DNA from: Lewinellaceae bacterium
Lineage (GTDB): Bacteria; Bacteroidota; Bacteroidia; Chitinophagales; Saprospiraceae
Direction of reading: 5' to 3'
DNA: 64,000 bases
Assembly: GCA_020636325.1 (NCBI GenBank)
Contig: JACJYC010000010.1
Location: forward strand, 62,001-126,000
Position 1 is the first letter of the stretch; every line of letters begins with the position of its first letter. The translations under genes and the position numbers were made by a program. The notes below the pieces were generated by a model that ran no database searches, was not told where the DNA came from, and saw only the letters and a program-made list of their open reading frames with translations. Below, one piece after another: positions 30,801 to 39,393 of this stretch.

Positions 30801-31467
30801 TGCGGTAAAAGTGGTCGGTCCGGCGGGAGGAGCCGTCGGTGATCTTGGGCCGGTATTTGTTGGGGAGGCGTTCGTCGTCCATTTCGTCTACGAGGATGTA
30901 CAGGTCCAGGTCGCCGTCGTTGTCATAATCGAAAAAGGCGGCATTGGTGGTATGGGTGGTATCCGCAACGCCGTATTCGGCGCCCATTTCCCTGAATTTG
31001 ACCTCGGGGCCGTCGGCGCCCTGGTTGATGTACAGGAGGTTTTTCCTGCGGGCGCCCGGTTCATATACTGTCGCGCACACATAAAGGTCGAGCCAGCCGT
31101 CGGCGTTCACATCCACGGCGGCAACGCCGGAGCACCAGCGGCCCTTGCCGGCGACGCCTGCGGTTTCGGTCTGGTCTTCAAATTTGAAATCCCCTTTATT
31201 GATGTAGAGCCGGTTGTCGGCGGTATTGCCGGTGAAGTAGAGGTCCTGCAGCCCGTCGTTGTTGAAGTCGCCTGCGGCTACCCCGCCGCCGTTGTAGACA
31301 AATTCAAAATCGAGGATATTAAAGGTATCGTTCTCTGTGATCCGGTTGGCAAACTGAATGCCGGTTTCCGCCGGATCGAGCTGCTCCAGCAGTGTTGTTT
31401 CTTTTTTCTGACAGGCGAAAATGCTTGCGATCAGGATGGTTGCGACCGCCAGGTAAAATTTTTTCAT
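27868..31467 (-). CDS. Large FG-GAP/VCBS lipoprotein with ASPIC/UnbV domain (CRTAC1-like)
   Basis: The 1199-residue protein starts MKKFYLAVATILIASIFAC, a lipoprotein signal with Cys19. Multiple FG-GAP repeats with D-x-[DN]-x-D-G loops (DFNNDGLQD, DVNADGWLD, DYDNDGDLD, DINADGWKD, DVNNDGLPD, DFDNDGFRD) make at least two predicted propellers. Between them, NLNGLGAKVEVRLPDNEIKV ... GYLSTVENSLHFGLGNMDKADEVIVTW is an ASPIC/UnbV domain. Members of this family (RNA-binding or CRTAC1-like) often lie beside SusC/SusD genes in Saprospiria, as here with divergent transcription. They are thought to be surface proteins; no function has been shown. Confidence 0.85.
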   Translation of the reverse strand: MKKFYLAVATILIASIFACQKKETTLLEQLDPAETGIQFANRITENDTFNILDFEFVYNGGGVAAGDFNNDGLQDLYFTGNTADNRLYINKGDFKFEDQTETAGVAGKGRWCSGVAAVDVNADGWLDLYVCATVYEPGARRKNLLYINQGADGPEVKFREMGAEYGVADTTHTTNAAFFDYDNDGDLDLYILVDEMDDERLPNKYRPKITDGSSRRTDHFYRNDWDETLGHPVFTDVSREAGITIEGYGLGINICDINADGWKDVYITNDYLTNDLLWVNNGDGTFTDRAAEYLKHTCYSAMGNDIADVNNDGLPDVVSLDMMPEDNYRRKTMLPPNNYMTYVNNDNFGYQYQFGRNMLQLNQGVRPTPDGSGNATFSDVSMLSGMPATDWSWSALLADFDNDGFRDLAITNGFPRDVTDRDFMDYHVESGQFTPHDMLLDQIPAVKIHNYFFRNSGAAVPTFIDVSKEWGISKPSFSNGAAYADLDNDGDLDYIVNNINDSAFVFRNQLIETRPENANWLKVKFKGGARNLNGLGAKVEVRLPDNEIKVAENSPYRGYLSTVENSLHFGLGNMDKADEVIVTWVGGKKQHFRNVAANTVLEADESQAIDEPVPMIKKTPPAFTDITRYLGIDFVHRDSNFIDFNIQRLLTHKLSQYGPAIAAGDVNGDGLDDFYVGGSHFYKGSFFIQQKTEGAISFERRDLLPTPENGVKLEEELGALLFDADGDGDNDLYLVSGGNEFPMNIPESAKYYQDRLFVNNGGAFVQAENALPDFIKSGSCIKAADFDRDGDLDLFIGGRVLPAFYPMPVSSYILRNDSQNGTVKFTDISAEAAPMLKDIGMVCDAIWTDYDNDGWADLLLTGEWMPLTLLKNRKGKLEQVQSPELAKATGLWNSLVAADFDLDGDMDYVAGNLGENSFFKASEAHPIGIYAADFDGNQSVDAIPTAWFPDRNGQMIEYPYYQRIDIEKQLTKIKGLFPRHKEFGVASIQEVLAKFPNAKPLALKAANLRSAYIENLGGGKFKISQLPLEAQTAPVYGALAGDFNGDGNPDLLLSGNDFGGEVGMGRYDAFNGLLLTGDGAGHFIPVPMAKSGICIPGDGKSLAAVKGADGSLLVAAGQNKGRLQVYQSAQNWQSIPLKPMDFIAIIHLKDGRILRQEMSYGQGYLSQSSRNLFISPETETVELIDFEGHSRTVGAVDIQ

Positions 31468-31932
31468 AATATGAAAGGCAAAATTTGGATTGCAAGATAA
31501 ATCTCATGATCCGAACCCGTCAAAGTCCTGATCCGGGATCAATTATTTTGTCAACTGCCTGTAAACCAAGCAAAAAATAAATTTCAAGTACACAGCAGCC
31601 CCTCTGCAATGTGCGGGGAAAGGGTTTTATCGGAAAGGACAAAGGTTTATTTGGCAATCAACCGCTCCGGGTTGCCCGGTCAAAGGTCTGCAATTCCGAA
31701 TAAAATTCTATAAAAATATCCATTCAAAATAAAAATAATACTAATTTTGCTCCCGGCTTTACATTCATTTCCTAACCAGCTATTGTACCAAATTGAATCA
31801 AAAACCTCTGCGAACCCCGGGAGGTTTATTGATTTTGCCTCGAATCAGCCATTCCGTGTTTCTGCCTCTAACCAAATTTTATCCAGATCAGGTAATTTTT
31901 TCAATTCACCAACTTTTTACAAATCACTATTT
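31468..31932. promoter_or_regulatory. Divergent control region of FG-GAP gene and susC
   Basis: No gene is visible in 465 bp. TAATTTTG (31742-31749) fits the -7 consensus and would give a leader of about 175 nt before susC. Within that leader AAACCTC/GAGGTTT (31802-31827) can form a hairpin. The region around 31670-31745 is A/T-rich. A second transcript start may exist closer to susC. Confidence 0.5.
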
Positions 31933-34900
31933 ATGAAACGACTTTTTTTCCTTTCGCTTATGACCTTGTTCCTGGGAGCAAGCGCGTATGCACAGCGAAC
32001 GGTCAGCGGGTCCATCACCGAGGATGATGGTACGCCGTTGATCGGTGCAACTGTCCAGGTCAAAGGAACCGGCACGGGTACGGTAACTGACCTCGACGGC
32101 AACTTCACTGTGGATGTGCCTGGTGATGATGCGATACTGGTGGTTTCCTACACGGGTTATGAAACCCTGGAAATCGCAGTAGGCAGCCAGAGCACGATGG
32201 CGATCAAAATGTCCCAGGGGATCAGCCTCGACGAAATCGTCGTAACGGGCTATTCTGTGGACAACAGGCGTCAGACGACCGGCGCCGTGTCAACAATCAA
32301 AACGAAAGACCTGACCGTAGTCCCTTCCGGCAACGTTGAACAACAGTTGCAGGGACGGGCAGCCGGCGTAACCGTGATCACGAACGGGCAACCCGGCACC
32401 AGCAGCATCGTCCGCGTCCGCGGTTTCGGCGCATTCGGCGGCAACGAACCGCTGTACATTGTGGACGGTGTGCCCGTAGGCTCCACGGACTTCCTCTCCC
32501 CGGATGACATCGAATCCACGACCATCCTGAAGGATGCAGCTTCCGCCTCCATCTACGGCGCCCGCGCCGCCAACGGCGTGATCGTTTACACCACCAAAAA
32601 AGGCAAGAAAAAGCCTCAGCCGCTAACCATCAGCTACGATGCCCTTTACGGTGTAACTACCCCGGGTACCGGCCAGACCATGCTGAATCCGACCGAACAG
32701 GCCGAGTGGACCTGGAACGCCATCCGCAACCAGGCGATCCAGAACAACACCACGCCTACCTTCAGCCACCCGCAGTACGGAACGGGCAATACGCCCATCA
32801 TCCCCGACTATATCAACGTCGGCGGCGCTTCCGGCATCACAGGTTCAGTTGACCTCAACGCGGAAAAGGCCAAGTACAACGTCGACCCGACCGTCGGCGC
32901 GATCTACCAGGTTGTGAAAGCCAACAAGGCCGGTACCGACTGGTACGACGCCATCACCCGCAACGCCCCCCTGACCCGCCATTCGCTGGGTTTCCAGGGC
33001 TCATCGGATAAGGCGCGCTACTATATCGGCCTGAGTTATCAGGACCAATCCGGTATCCTGACCTACAACGAATTCAAACGCCGGTCATTCCGCGCCAATA
33101 CCGAATTCGATCTTTCCCCGAATGTCCGCATCGGTGAAAACCTGCAGTTCACCTACCGCCAGGTTCTCGGCCTGAGCGGCGGCAGCGGCGGTCGCGGTAT
33201 CAACCAGGATGAGAACGACATCCTCTCCGCATTCCGGATGCCTCCGATCATCCCGGTATACGACGAATTCGGCGGATACGCCGGTACGGCTGCCAAGGGC
33301 TTCAACAACCCGCGTAACCCGGTGGCTTCCCGCGACGGGCAGGCCAACAACTCCGGCTTCAACGGCAACGGTTTCGGTAACGTCTACATCGAAGTGGACC
33401 TGCTGCCCGACCTGACCCTGAAGAGCAGCCTCGGCGGCCAGTACAACAACTTCTTCAGCAAGTCGTACACCCGCCTGCAATACGAGAACTCAGAGAACAA
33501 CGCCAGCTTCGGCTACGGCGAAAGCTCCTCGTACGGTTTCAGCTACAGCTTTACGAATACGGCCAACTATAAGCGGCAGTTCGGCGCCCACTCCATCGAC
33601 CTGTTGGCAGGTGTCGAAGCCCTGAATACGGGCTTGTCCTACTTCACCAGCAGCTCCGGTCTGAACCCGTTCTCCACCAACCCCGACTACATCAACCTGT
33701 CGACGGTGGGTAACGACGTGGTCAACTCCGGCTTTTCCAAAGGTGTGAACTTCTTCTCCTATTTCGGTAAGGCCAACTACTCCTACAACGACAAGTACTA
33801 TGTAACCGGCGTTATTCGCCGCGACGGTTCCTCCCGTTTCGGTGAGAACAACCGCTACGGCGTGTTCCCGGCCGTTTCCGCAGCCTGGCGGATCACCGGC
33901 GAGCCGTTCATGCAAGGCGTTTCTTTCATCAACGACCTGAAGATCCGCGGCGGCTGGGGCCAGATGGGCAACTCCAATAACGTGGACCCGAACAACCAGT
34001 TCTTCCTGTTCGAGTCCAGTGTCGGCAACGCATCCTACGACATCAACGGCACCAACAGCAGCGCAGCCGAAGGTTTTTACAAAAGCCGGATCGGCAACCC
34101 GGACGCCAAGTGGGAAACCTCTACGACAGTCAACATCGGCATGGACGGTACCTTTGCCAAAGGCAAACTCGATCTGATCCTTGACTTGTGGAAAAAAGAC
34201 ACCCGCGACCTGTTGTTCCAGGTGCCCATCCCGCAAGTGGTCGGCTCTTATGCTACGGCGCCTTCCGTCAACGTGGCCAACATGTTGAACAAGGGCCTGG
34301 ACCTGCAATTGATCTACCGCGGCAAGGTGAGCGACCTGGGTTACGAAGTGAACCTGACCGGCTCCTGGCTGCACAACGAGATCACCGGTTTGGCAGAGAA
34401 TGTGGACTATTTTGAGGCCCGTCCGCCGACCAACCGTTTGAGCGCGCCGATGATCCGCAACCAGATCGGATACTCCATTTCCGCATTCTACGGCTATCAG
34501 GTAGTAGGCTTGTTCGCAGATGCTGCTGAAGTAGCTGCCGCGCCCGATCAGGAAGGTGCTGCGCCCGGCCGTTTCCGCTTTGCGGATATCGACAGCTTTG
34601 ACGACGAAGGCGAACTGACCGGCATTCCCGACGGCAAGATCGACGCAGCCGACCGCACGTTCATCGGCAGCCCGATCCCGAAATTCCTGGGTGGCGTGAC
34701 GTTGACCTTTACCTATAAGAACTTTGATTTGCAAACTTACCTGTACGCTTCGATCGGCAACAAGATCTTCAACATGTCGAAATGGTATACGGACTTTTAC
34801 CCGTCCTTCTCCGGCGCAGCTGTTAGCGCACGCGTCAAGGATTCCTGGACGCCGCAAAACACCGGCACCGACCAGCCGATATTTGAAGACGTTTCCAATT

Positions 34901-35178
34901 TCAGCACCAACACCCAACCCAACTCCTGGTATGTTGAGGACGGCTCTTACCTGCGGATGCAGAACCTTTCCCTGGGCTACAACCTGCCTTCCGGCGCGTT
35001 CGGCGGCTTCTTCAACCGGGCAAGGATCTACGTGTCCACCAACAACGTTTTCACCATTTCCAAGTATGACGGCCTCGACCCAAGCGTAGGTGGCGCAGCT
35101 GATACGAACCTCGGTATCGATATCGGCAACTACCCGATCACCCGCAGCTTCCTTGTCGGGTTGAATGTAGGTTTCTAA
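31933..35178 (+). CDS. SusC/RagA-family TonB-linked outer-membrane transporter
   Basis: The protein (1081 residues from ATG 31933) has signal peptide MKRLFFLSLMTLFLGASAYAQ, a CarboxypepD_reg-like domain (about 23-100; TVSGSITEDDGTPLIGATVQVKG), a plug (ISLDEIVVTGYSVDNRRQTTGA ... LYIVDGVPVGS ... YGARAANGVIVYTTKKG) and a long beta-barrel. SusC proteins carry glycans or peptides across the outer membrane with energy from TonB; the SusD lid follows 27 bp downstream. No polysaccharide-degrading enzyme is linked, so the ligand is unknown. A longer in-frame ATG at 31747 is rejected because it precedes the signal peptide by 62 residues. Confidence 0.93.
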   Translation: MKRLFFLSLMTLFLGASAYAQRTVSGSITEDDGTPLIGATVQVKGTGTGTVTDLDGNFTVDVPGDDAILVVSYTGYETLEIAVGSQSTMAIKMSQGISLDEIVVTGYSVDNRRQTTGAVSTIKTKDLTVVPSGNVEQQLQGRAAGVTVITNGQPGTSSIVRVRGFGAFGGNEPLYIVDGVPVGSTDFLSPDDIESTTILKDAASASIYGARAANGVIVYTTKKGKKKPQPLTISYDALYGVTTPGTGQTMLNPTEQAEWTWNAIRNQAIQNNTTPTFSHPQYGTGNTPIIPDYINVGGASGITGSVDLNAEKAKYNVDPTVGAIYQVVKANKAGTDWYDAITRNAPLTRHSLGFQGSSDKARYYIGLSYQDQSGILTYNEFKRRSFRANTEFDLSPNVRIGENLQFTYRQVLGLSGGSGGRGINQDENDILSAFRMPPIIPVYDEFGGYAGTAAKGFNNPRNPVASRDGQANNSGFNGNGFGNVYIEVDLLPDLTLKSSLGGQYNNFFSKSYTRLQYENSENNASFGYGESSSYGFSYSFTNTANYKRQFGAHSIDLLAGVEALNTGLSYFTSSSGLNPFSTNPDYINLSTVGNDVVNSGFSKGVNFFSYFGKANYSYNDKYYVTGVIRRDGSSRFGENNRYGVFPAVSAAWRITGEPFMQGVSFINDLKIRGGWGQMGNSNNVDPNNQFFLFESSVGNASYDINGTNSSAAEGFYKSRIGNPDAKWETSTTVNIGMDGTFAKGKLDLILDLWKKDTRDLLFQVPIPQVVGSYATAPSVNVANMLNKGLDLQLIYRGKVSDLGYEVNLTGSWLHNEITGLAENVDYFEARPPTNRLSAPMIRNQIGYSISAFYGYQVVGLFADAAEVAAAPDQEGAAPGRFRFADIDSFDDEGELTGIPDGKIDAADRTFIGSPIPKFLGGVTLTFTYKNFDLQTYLYASIGNKIFNMSKWYTDFYPSFSGAAVSARVKDSWTPQNTGTDQPIFEDVSNFSTNTQPNSWYVEDGSYLRMQNLSLGYNLPSGAFGGFFNRARIYVSTNNVFTISKYDGLDPSVGGAADTNLGIDIGNYPITRSFLVGLNVGF

Positions 35179-35205
35179 TCAAAACAGCGTTTAAAAAGAA
35201 AAAAA

Positions 35206-36945
35206 ATGAAAAGTTTGATCAATAAATTCGTTCTTGTTCTTGCACTGGCTCTCATTGTCGGCGCTTGTAAGGACAGTTACCTGGAAATTCCGCCTACCGG
35301 CCAGTTGACCGAGGAGGTATTGAATTCCAAAAAAGGGGTTGAAGGCCTGCTCATCGGCGCCTACAGCATGCTGGGCGGCCGCGGCAACTACTTCAGCGGC
35401 GCTTCCAACTGGGCCAACGGCAGCATCCAGGGCGGTGAGGCCAACAAGGGCACCAACGCCGGTGACTTTAACGACATCAACTTCGTTCAGCGTTTCGAAC
35501 TGAACTCGACCTCCCGGGTTCCAGGCGACCGTTGGAACGGGCTTTACGAAGGCGTCAGCCGCACCAATGCCGTGCTCAAGCAGCTGGCCAAGGTGACCGA
35601 CCCTACCCTGACGGATGCCGACCGCACCCGGATCACGGCTGAAGCACGCTTCCTGCGCGCACACTATTATTTCCAACTGAAGATCTCCTACAACAAGGTG
35701 CCCTTCATTGACGAAACAATGGAATTCGGCGCAGGCCTGGAAGACGTGACCAACGACGCAGACATCTGGCCGAACATTGAAGCCGACTTCAAATACGCCG
35801 CCGACAATCTGCCGGAAGTACAGGACGCCGTAGGCCGCGCCAACAGCTGGGCTGCCAAGACCTACCTGGCCAAAACCTACATGTTCCAGAGCAAGTTCAA
35901 TGACGCCAAAACCTTGTTCACGGACATCATTGCCAACGGCAAAACCTCCAACGGCCTGAAATACGGGCTGATGGATAATTACACCGACAACTTCAACGCC
36001 GAGACCGAGAACAATAAGGAATCCATCTTTGCCGTACAGGCCGCAGCCGCATCCGGCAGCACCAATAACGCCAACCCGGACCTGGTGCTCAACTGGCCTT
36101 ACAATACGGGCCCTTCAGGTCCCGGCAACTGCTGCGGTTTCTTTGCGCCGAGCTTCGAACTGGGCAACTCCTTCCGCGTAGACGCCAACGGCCTTCCGCT
36201 GCTTGACGGCAGCTACAACCAGGGCGCCAACCAGTTGAAGACCGACCAGGGCATCCTGTCCGGCGAAGCGTTCACGCCGGATGCAGGCACGGTTGACCCG
36301 CGCCTCGACTGGTCGATCGGCCGCAGGGGTATTCCCTATCTGGACTGGGGCCTTTTCCCCGGCTTCGACTGGATCCGCGACCAGGCCTATGCAGGTCCCT
36401 ATTCGCCGAAAAAGTACATCTATTACAAGTCGCAGGAAGGTTCCCTCACCGACGGCAGCTCATGGACGCGCGGTTACCCGGCCATGAACTTCGTGCTCAT
36501 TCGCTTTGCCGATGTGCTGCTGATGGCTGCCGAAGCTGAAATTGAAGCCGGTACGCTGGAAACCGCTCGCGGTTATGTCAACCAGGTTCGCGCAAGGGCC
36601 GCCAACCCGGCTACCTGGGTTAAAATGCCCGACGGCTCCAACGCCGCCAACTACGTGATCGGGTTGTACAATACCCCGTGGACGGATAAGGACGCTGCCC
36701 GCCAGGCTGTACGTTTCGAGCGCAAACTCGAACTCTCCGGCGAAGGCCACCGTTTCTTCGACCTCGTTCGCTGGGGCGTTGCCGAAAAAGACATCAACGC
36801 CTACCTGGCCTATGAAGGCGCCAAACTGGTGAACGCACTGGGCGGCTCCCACTTCACGGCAGGCAAAAACGAATACTACCCGATCCCGCAAGGTCAGATC
36901 GACATTCAGGGCGCTGACGTCCTGAAGCAGAATCCGGGGTATTGA
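35206..36945 (+). CDS. SusD/RagB-family outer-membrane lipoprotein
   Basis: The 579-residue protein has a lipoprotein signal (MKSLINKFVLVLALALIVGAC, Cys21), followed by the SusD start DSYLEIPPTGQLTEEVLNSKKGVEGLLIGAYSML. Helical TPR-like repeats around GDRWNGLYEGVSRTNAVLKQL and RITAEARFLRAHYYFQL and the C-terminal LARWGVAEKDINAYL-type motif (here RFFDLVRWGVAEK) are family marks. SusD binds substrate above the SusC barrel. A rho-independent terminator and an octamer array lie directly downstream, so susC-susD form a closed unit. Confidence 0.93.
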   Translation: MKSLINKFVLVLALALIVGACKDSYLEIPPTGQLTEEVLNSKKGVEGLLIGAYSMLGGRGNYFSGASNWANGSIQGGEANKGTNAGDFNDINFVQRFELNSTSRVPGDRWNGLYEGVSRTNAVLKQLAKVTDPTLTDADRTRITAEARFLRAHYYFQLKISYNKVPFIDETMEFGAGLEDVTNDADIWPNIEADFKYAADNLPEVQDAVGRANSWAAKTYLAKTYMFQSKFNDAKTLFTDIIANGKTSNGLKYGLMDNYTDNFNAETENNKESIFAVQAAAASGSTNNANPDLVLNWPYNTGPSGPGNCCGFFAPSFELGNSFRVDANGLPLLDGSYNQGANQLKTDQGILSGEAFTPDAGTVDPRLDWSIGRRGIPYLDWGLFPGFDWIRDQAYAGPYSPKKYIYYKSQEGSLTDGSSWTRGYPAMNFVLIRFADVLLMAAEAEIEAGTLETARGYVNQVRARAANPATWVKMPDGSNAANYVIGLYNTPWTDKDAARQAVRFERKLELSGEGHRFFDLVRWGVAEKDINAYLAYEGAKLVNALGGSHFTAGKNEYYPIPQGQIDIQGADVLKQNPGY

Positions 36946-36949
36946 TATT

Positions 36950-36997
36950 GAGGAATCGAGGAATTGAGGAATTGAGGAATTGAGGAATCGAGGAATC
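36950..36997. repeat. Octamer array GAGGAATT after susD
   Basis: Six copies of GAGGAATT/GAGGAATC start four bases after the susD stop, leading straight into the terminator. Confidence 0.85.
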
Positions 36998-37002
36998 GAA
37001 AA

Positions 37003-37045
37003 AAAAATCCCTCCGGGTCGGATGATCCGGGGGGATTTTTTTTTG
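37003..37045 (+). terminator. Rho-independent terminator of susC-susD
   Basis: AATCCCTCCGG pairs with CCGGGGGGATT (one G-U), flanked by an A-run before and eight T after. The symmetrical A/T runs would allow function in both directions. Confidence 0.85.
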
Positions 37046-37083
37046 CTTTCTGTGCCGGTATCCGCGAATGCCTGGGCGCTCGT

Positions 37084-37410
37084 TTTAAGTGGTAAGTCGT
37101 AAGTTGTAAGTCGTAAGTTGTAAGTCGTAAGTGGTAAGTCGTAAGTTGTAAGTCGTAAGTGGGGATCTCCTGAGCGTAGTCGAAGGATAAGTCGGGTGTC
37201 CGTAGAGGCGGAAGATTTTCCGTCGCATTTTCCGTTGCATCTCCCGTCGTATGAGACCGTTCAAAACAGTGTTTTCGCGTCAAGACGCAAAGACGCAAAG
37301 ATCTGATTTTTAGCAAGTTGAACATGTTAAAAATCCGGTTGGCACAAAATGCTGAATAGTCTCCGTCGTAGGCGCCAATATTCCCACATCCTATTATTTA
37401 GGATCGCGCG
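37084..37410. repeat. Composite dispersed repeat, copy B, carrying an inserted MITE
   Basis: The order TAAGTCG/TAAGTTG heptamers, GGGGATCTCCTGAGCGTAGT, GGGTGTCCGTAGAG, TTTTCCGTCG and GCGCCAATATTCCCACATCC repeats copy A at 17449-17640. Copy B is split by the element at 37253-37363. After it comes GCGCGGGCTGTCAGG, related to the REP-like motif. No gene is seen in 36946-37604. Confidence 0.75.
37253..37363. mobile_element. MITE-like element, copy 2 (111 bp)
   Basis: Ends GAGACCGTTCA (37253-37263) and TGAATAGTCTC (37353-37363) are inverted repeats matching at 9 of 11 positions. Flanking 8-mers CGTCGTAT (37245-37252) and CGTCGTAG (37364-37371) differ at one base and look like an aged target-site duplication. 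Copy A of the composite repeat has only one such site (17611-17616), showing the uninterrupted state. The interior GACGCAAAGA is shared with copy 1 at 26713. Confidence 0.78.
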
Positions 37411-37450
37411 GGCTGTCAGGGTTGCCATATTGGTAGCATTCGGGCGGCAA

Positions 37451-37537
37451 CCGCCATCCGCCATAGCTCCCAAGAGCGGCTGCGGGCAGCAACGCCGTCC
37501 GCCATAGCTCCTCAAGAGCGACGGCGGGCAGCAACCC
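37451..37537. repeat. Two tandem 43-44-bp hairpin units
   Basis: CCGCCATAGCTCCCAAGAGC and CCGCCATAGCTCCTCAAGAG start similar units that each end CGGGCAGCAAC. In the second, GCCGTC pairs with GACGGC. They lie just upstream of the promoter of the papain-like protease gene. Confidence 0.65.
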
Positions 37538-37548
37538 TCCCGCATAAT

Positions 37549-37586
37549 CATGCAGTTTTCCCGCCGCTTCAAAGGGCCTTTTTTTG
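37549..37586 (+). promoter_or_regulatory. Promoter of papain-like gene (shared architecture)
   Basis: ATGCAGTTTT (37550-37559) precedes, after exactly 19 bp, TTTTTTTG (37579-37586), one mismatch from the TAnnTTTG -7 box. The upstream block CATAATCATGCAGTTTT is identical at 42192-42208 with the same spacing, and ATGCGGTTTT at 58563-58572 also sits 19 bp before its TAACTTTG. Confidence 0.65.
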
Positions 37587-37604
37587 CATCAAAATTGAAT
37601 CGCG

Positions 37605-39362
37605 ATGAAAGGCACTATCCTGATTGTTGCAATATTCCTGTTCGCGACGGGAATGGGCCGGGCGCAGGAACCGGCGGATACGGTTTTCGGTACCGGGCTG
37701 CTGGTCGACCAGGGGGCGTTTTCACGGGAAGTGGAAATGACCCCGGATTTTTCCAATGACGGCCGGCGGGCGGACGATCTGCCCAGGTGGTTCAGCCTGC
37801 GCCCCTATACGCCGTACCCCAAGAACCAGGGCGGGATCAACTCCTGCATCGGTTGGGCGATGGGGTACGCCGCCATGACCACCCAGCGCGCCTTCGAGCG
37901 CCGGATCACCAACCGCAAGGAGATCACCGACAACGCGTTCTCGGCCCTGTTCATCTACAACCAGGTCAAGGAAGGCAGCTGCATGTCGGGGGCCTTCCTG
38001 CACAAGGCGGCCCAACTGCTCACCCAAACAGGCGATTGCAGGAGCGCGGACTTCGACTTCCCGTATACGGAATGCGACCGCGAACCGAAAGCCGAGTTGT
38101 TCAACCAATCCAAAAACCACCTGATCAGGGATTTCGCAGCGCTGTTCGACAAGGACACCCCGGCCAGGACAGCGGTCATGCGGTGCAAGCGGAGTATCGC
38201 CGAAGGCAAACCGGTTGTGGTCGGCATGAACATCACGGAAAGCCTCAAGAGGCTGCACAAGCTGGATTCCAAATGGCAGCCCAGCGGCAGCTCGTCCGAT
38301 AAACCGCTGGGCGGGCATGCCCTTTGCGTGGTCGGGTACAACGACTCCCTCGGGGTTTTTGAGATCATGAACAGCTGGGGGCCTTCCTGGGGCGATATGG
38401 GTTATTTCCAGGTGAGTTATAAAACCTTTACGGAATACGCTTTCCAGGGGATCCAGCTGATCCTGCCGCCGCTGGAGTTGTCGCCGTCGGAGCTGGCGGA
38501 TATTGAAAAACGTAAAAATGCGGCCTACGAACAGCAGCAACAGGCCCTCGCCCGCAGGGAATCGGCATCCCGGGCGCAGTCGAAGGCGGACCTGGCCCTT
38601 CAGGAGGCCACCGAACAGGGGAACCTCAACAAAATGGAGCAGGCCCGGGAGGTGATCCGCCGGTCCCAGCTCACCCGGCAGGAAGCGGAATCATCCCTCC
38701 GTCAGGCCGACCGCGCTATCCAGGACGCCGAACTGACGACGGCTGCCCTGGCCGGTGACTTTGCCGTGCGGGTGCTGCTCACCGACGATTTCGGAACCCC
38801 TTTGCGGGAAAACGGCCGGTACCTTTTTGAGGAGGCGACACCCCATTGGACGGGCGCTTTTTACGAACTGGACAAAAAAGACTGGATGGAAGGCGATATG
38901 TTTCAGGTTGTAGCCCGGAACATCAAAAAAGACAGTTACGTCTACCTGTTCAGTCTCGACGGCAACAACAAAGCCGAGGTCCATTGGCCGCGCAACCAGC
39001 GTTTCGAACAGGATCTGAACGGCCATGAAGCCGCCGGCGCCGGCGAAGGCGCGATGGTAGCCCACAGCGGCGCAGAAATCGTCATTCCCGGCAATGACCG
39101 GGTGCTGACCCGCGAGAACCTGCTGGCCGACCACCTGTGCGTATTGTATTCCAACGTCAGGATCGAGGATTTCCGTCAGCGGCTCATCCGCATGCGGGAT
39201 GAATGCCGGGGCGATTTTGAAGCGCGGCTCCGCATTGCATTCGGCGACCTCCTGATCCCGGTGCAGGCTTCGGGCTATGAAACGGATATGATGCGCTGCC
39301 GGGTTGAAAAACCGGACGGCGGCACGGCGGTTGCAATCGTGGTCAAGGTGGAAAACGAGTGA
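37605..39362 (+). CDS. Secreted papain-like (C1) cysteine protease with coiled coil and DUF4384-like domain
   Basis: The 585-residue protein has signal peptide MKGTILIVAIFLFATGMGRAQ. The C1 peptidase part (about 60-285) has the active-site block NQGGINSCIGWAMGYA (Cys81), His238 in LGGHALCVVGYND and Asn256 in IMNSWGPSWGDMGYFQV, a complete papain triad. Gly-Gly before the nucleophile region and the absence of a clear propeptide differ from classic papains. Residues 298-385 form a charged coiled coil, and the C-terminal part (about 390-585) resembles DUF4384. The caspase-like protease starts 31 bp downstream, so two secreted cysteine proteases are co-transcribed. Confidence 0.82.
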   Translation: MKGTILIVAIFLFATGMGRAQEPADTVFGTGLLVDQGAFSREVEMTPDFSNDGRRADDLPRWFSLRPYTPYPKNQGGINSCIGWAMGYAAMTTQRAFERRITNRKEITDNAFSALFIYNQVKEGSCMSGAFLHKAAQLLTQTGDCRSADFDFPYTECDREPKAELFNQSKNHLIRDFAALFDKDTPARTAVMRCKRSIAEGKPVVVGMNITESLKRLHKLDSKWQPSGSSSDKPLGGHALCVVGYNDSLGVFEIMNSWGPSWGDMGYFQVSYKTFTEYAFQGIQLILPPLELSPSELADIEKRKNAAYEQQQQALARRESASRAQSKADLALQEATEQGNLNKMEQAREVIRRSQLTRQEAESSLRQADRAIQDAELTTAALAGDFAVRVLLTDDFGTPLRENGRYLFEEATPHWTGAFYELDKKDWMEGDMFQVVARNIKKDSYVYLFSLDGNNKAEVHWPRNQRFEQDLNGHEAAGAGEGAMVAHSGAEIVIPGNDRVLTRENLLADHLCVLYSNVRIEDFRQRLIRMRDECRGDFEARLRIAFGDLLIPVQASGYETDMMRCRVEKPDGGTAVAIVVKVENE

Positions 39363-39393
39363 TTTTAGTTGATCCGATCCAAATTCAGCAAAC

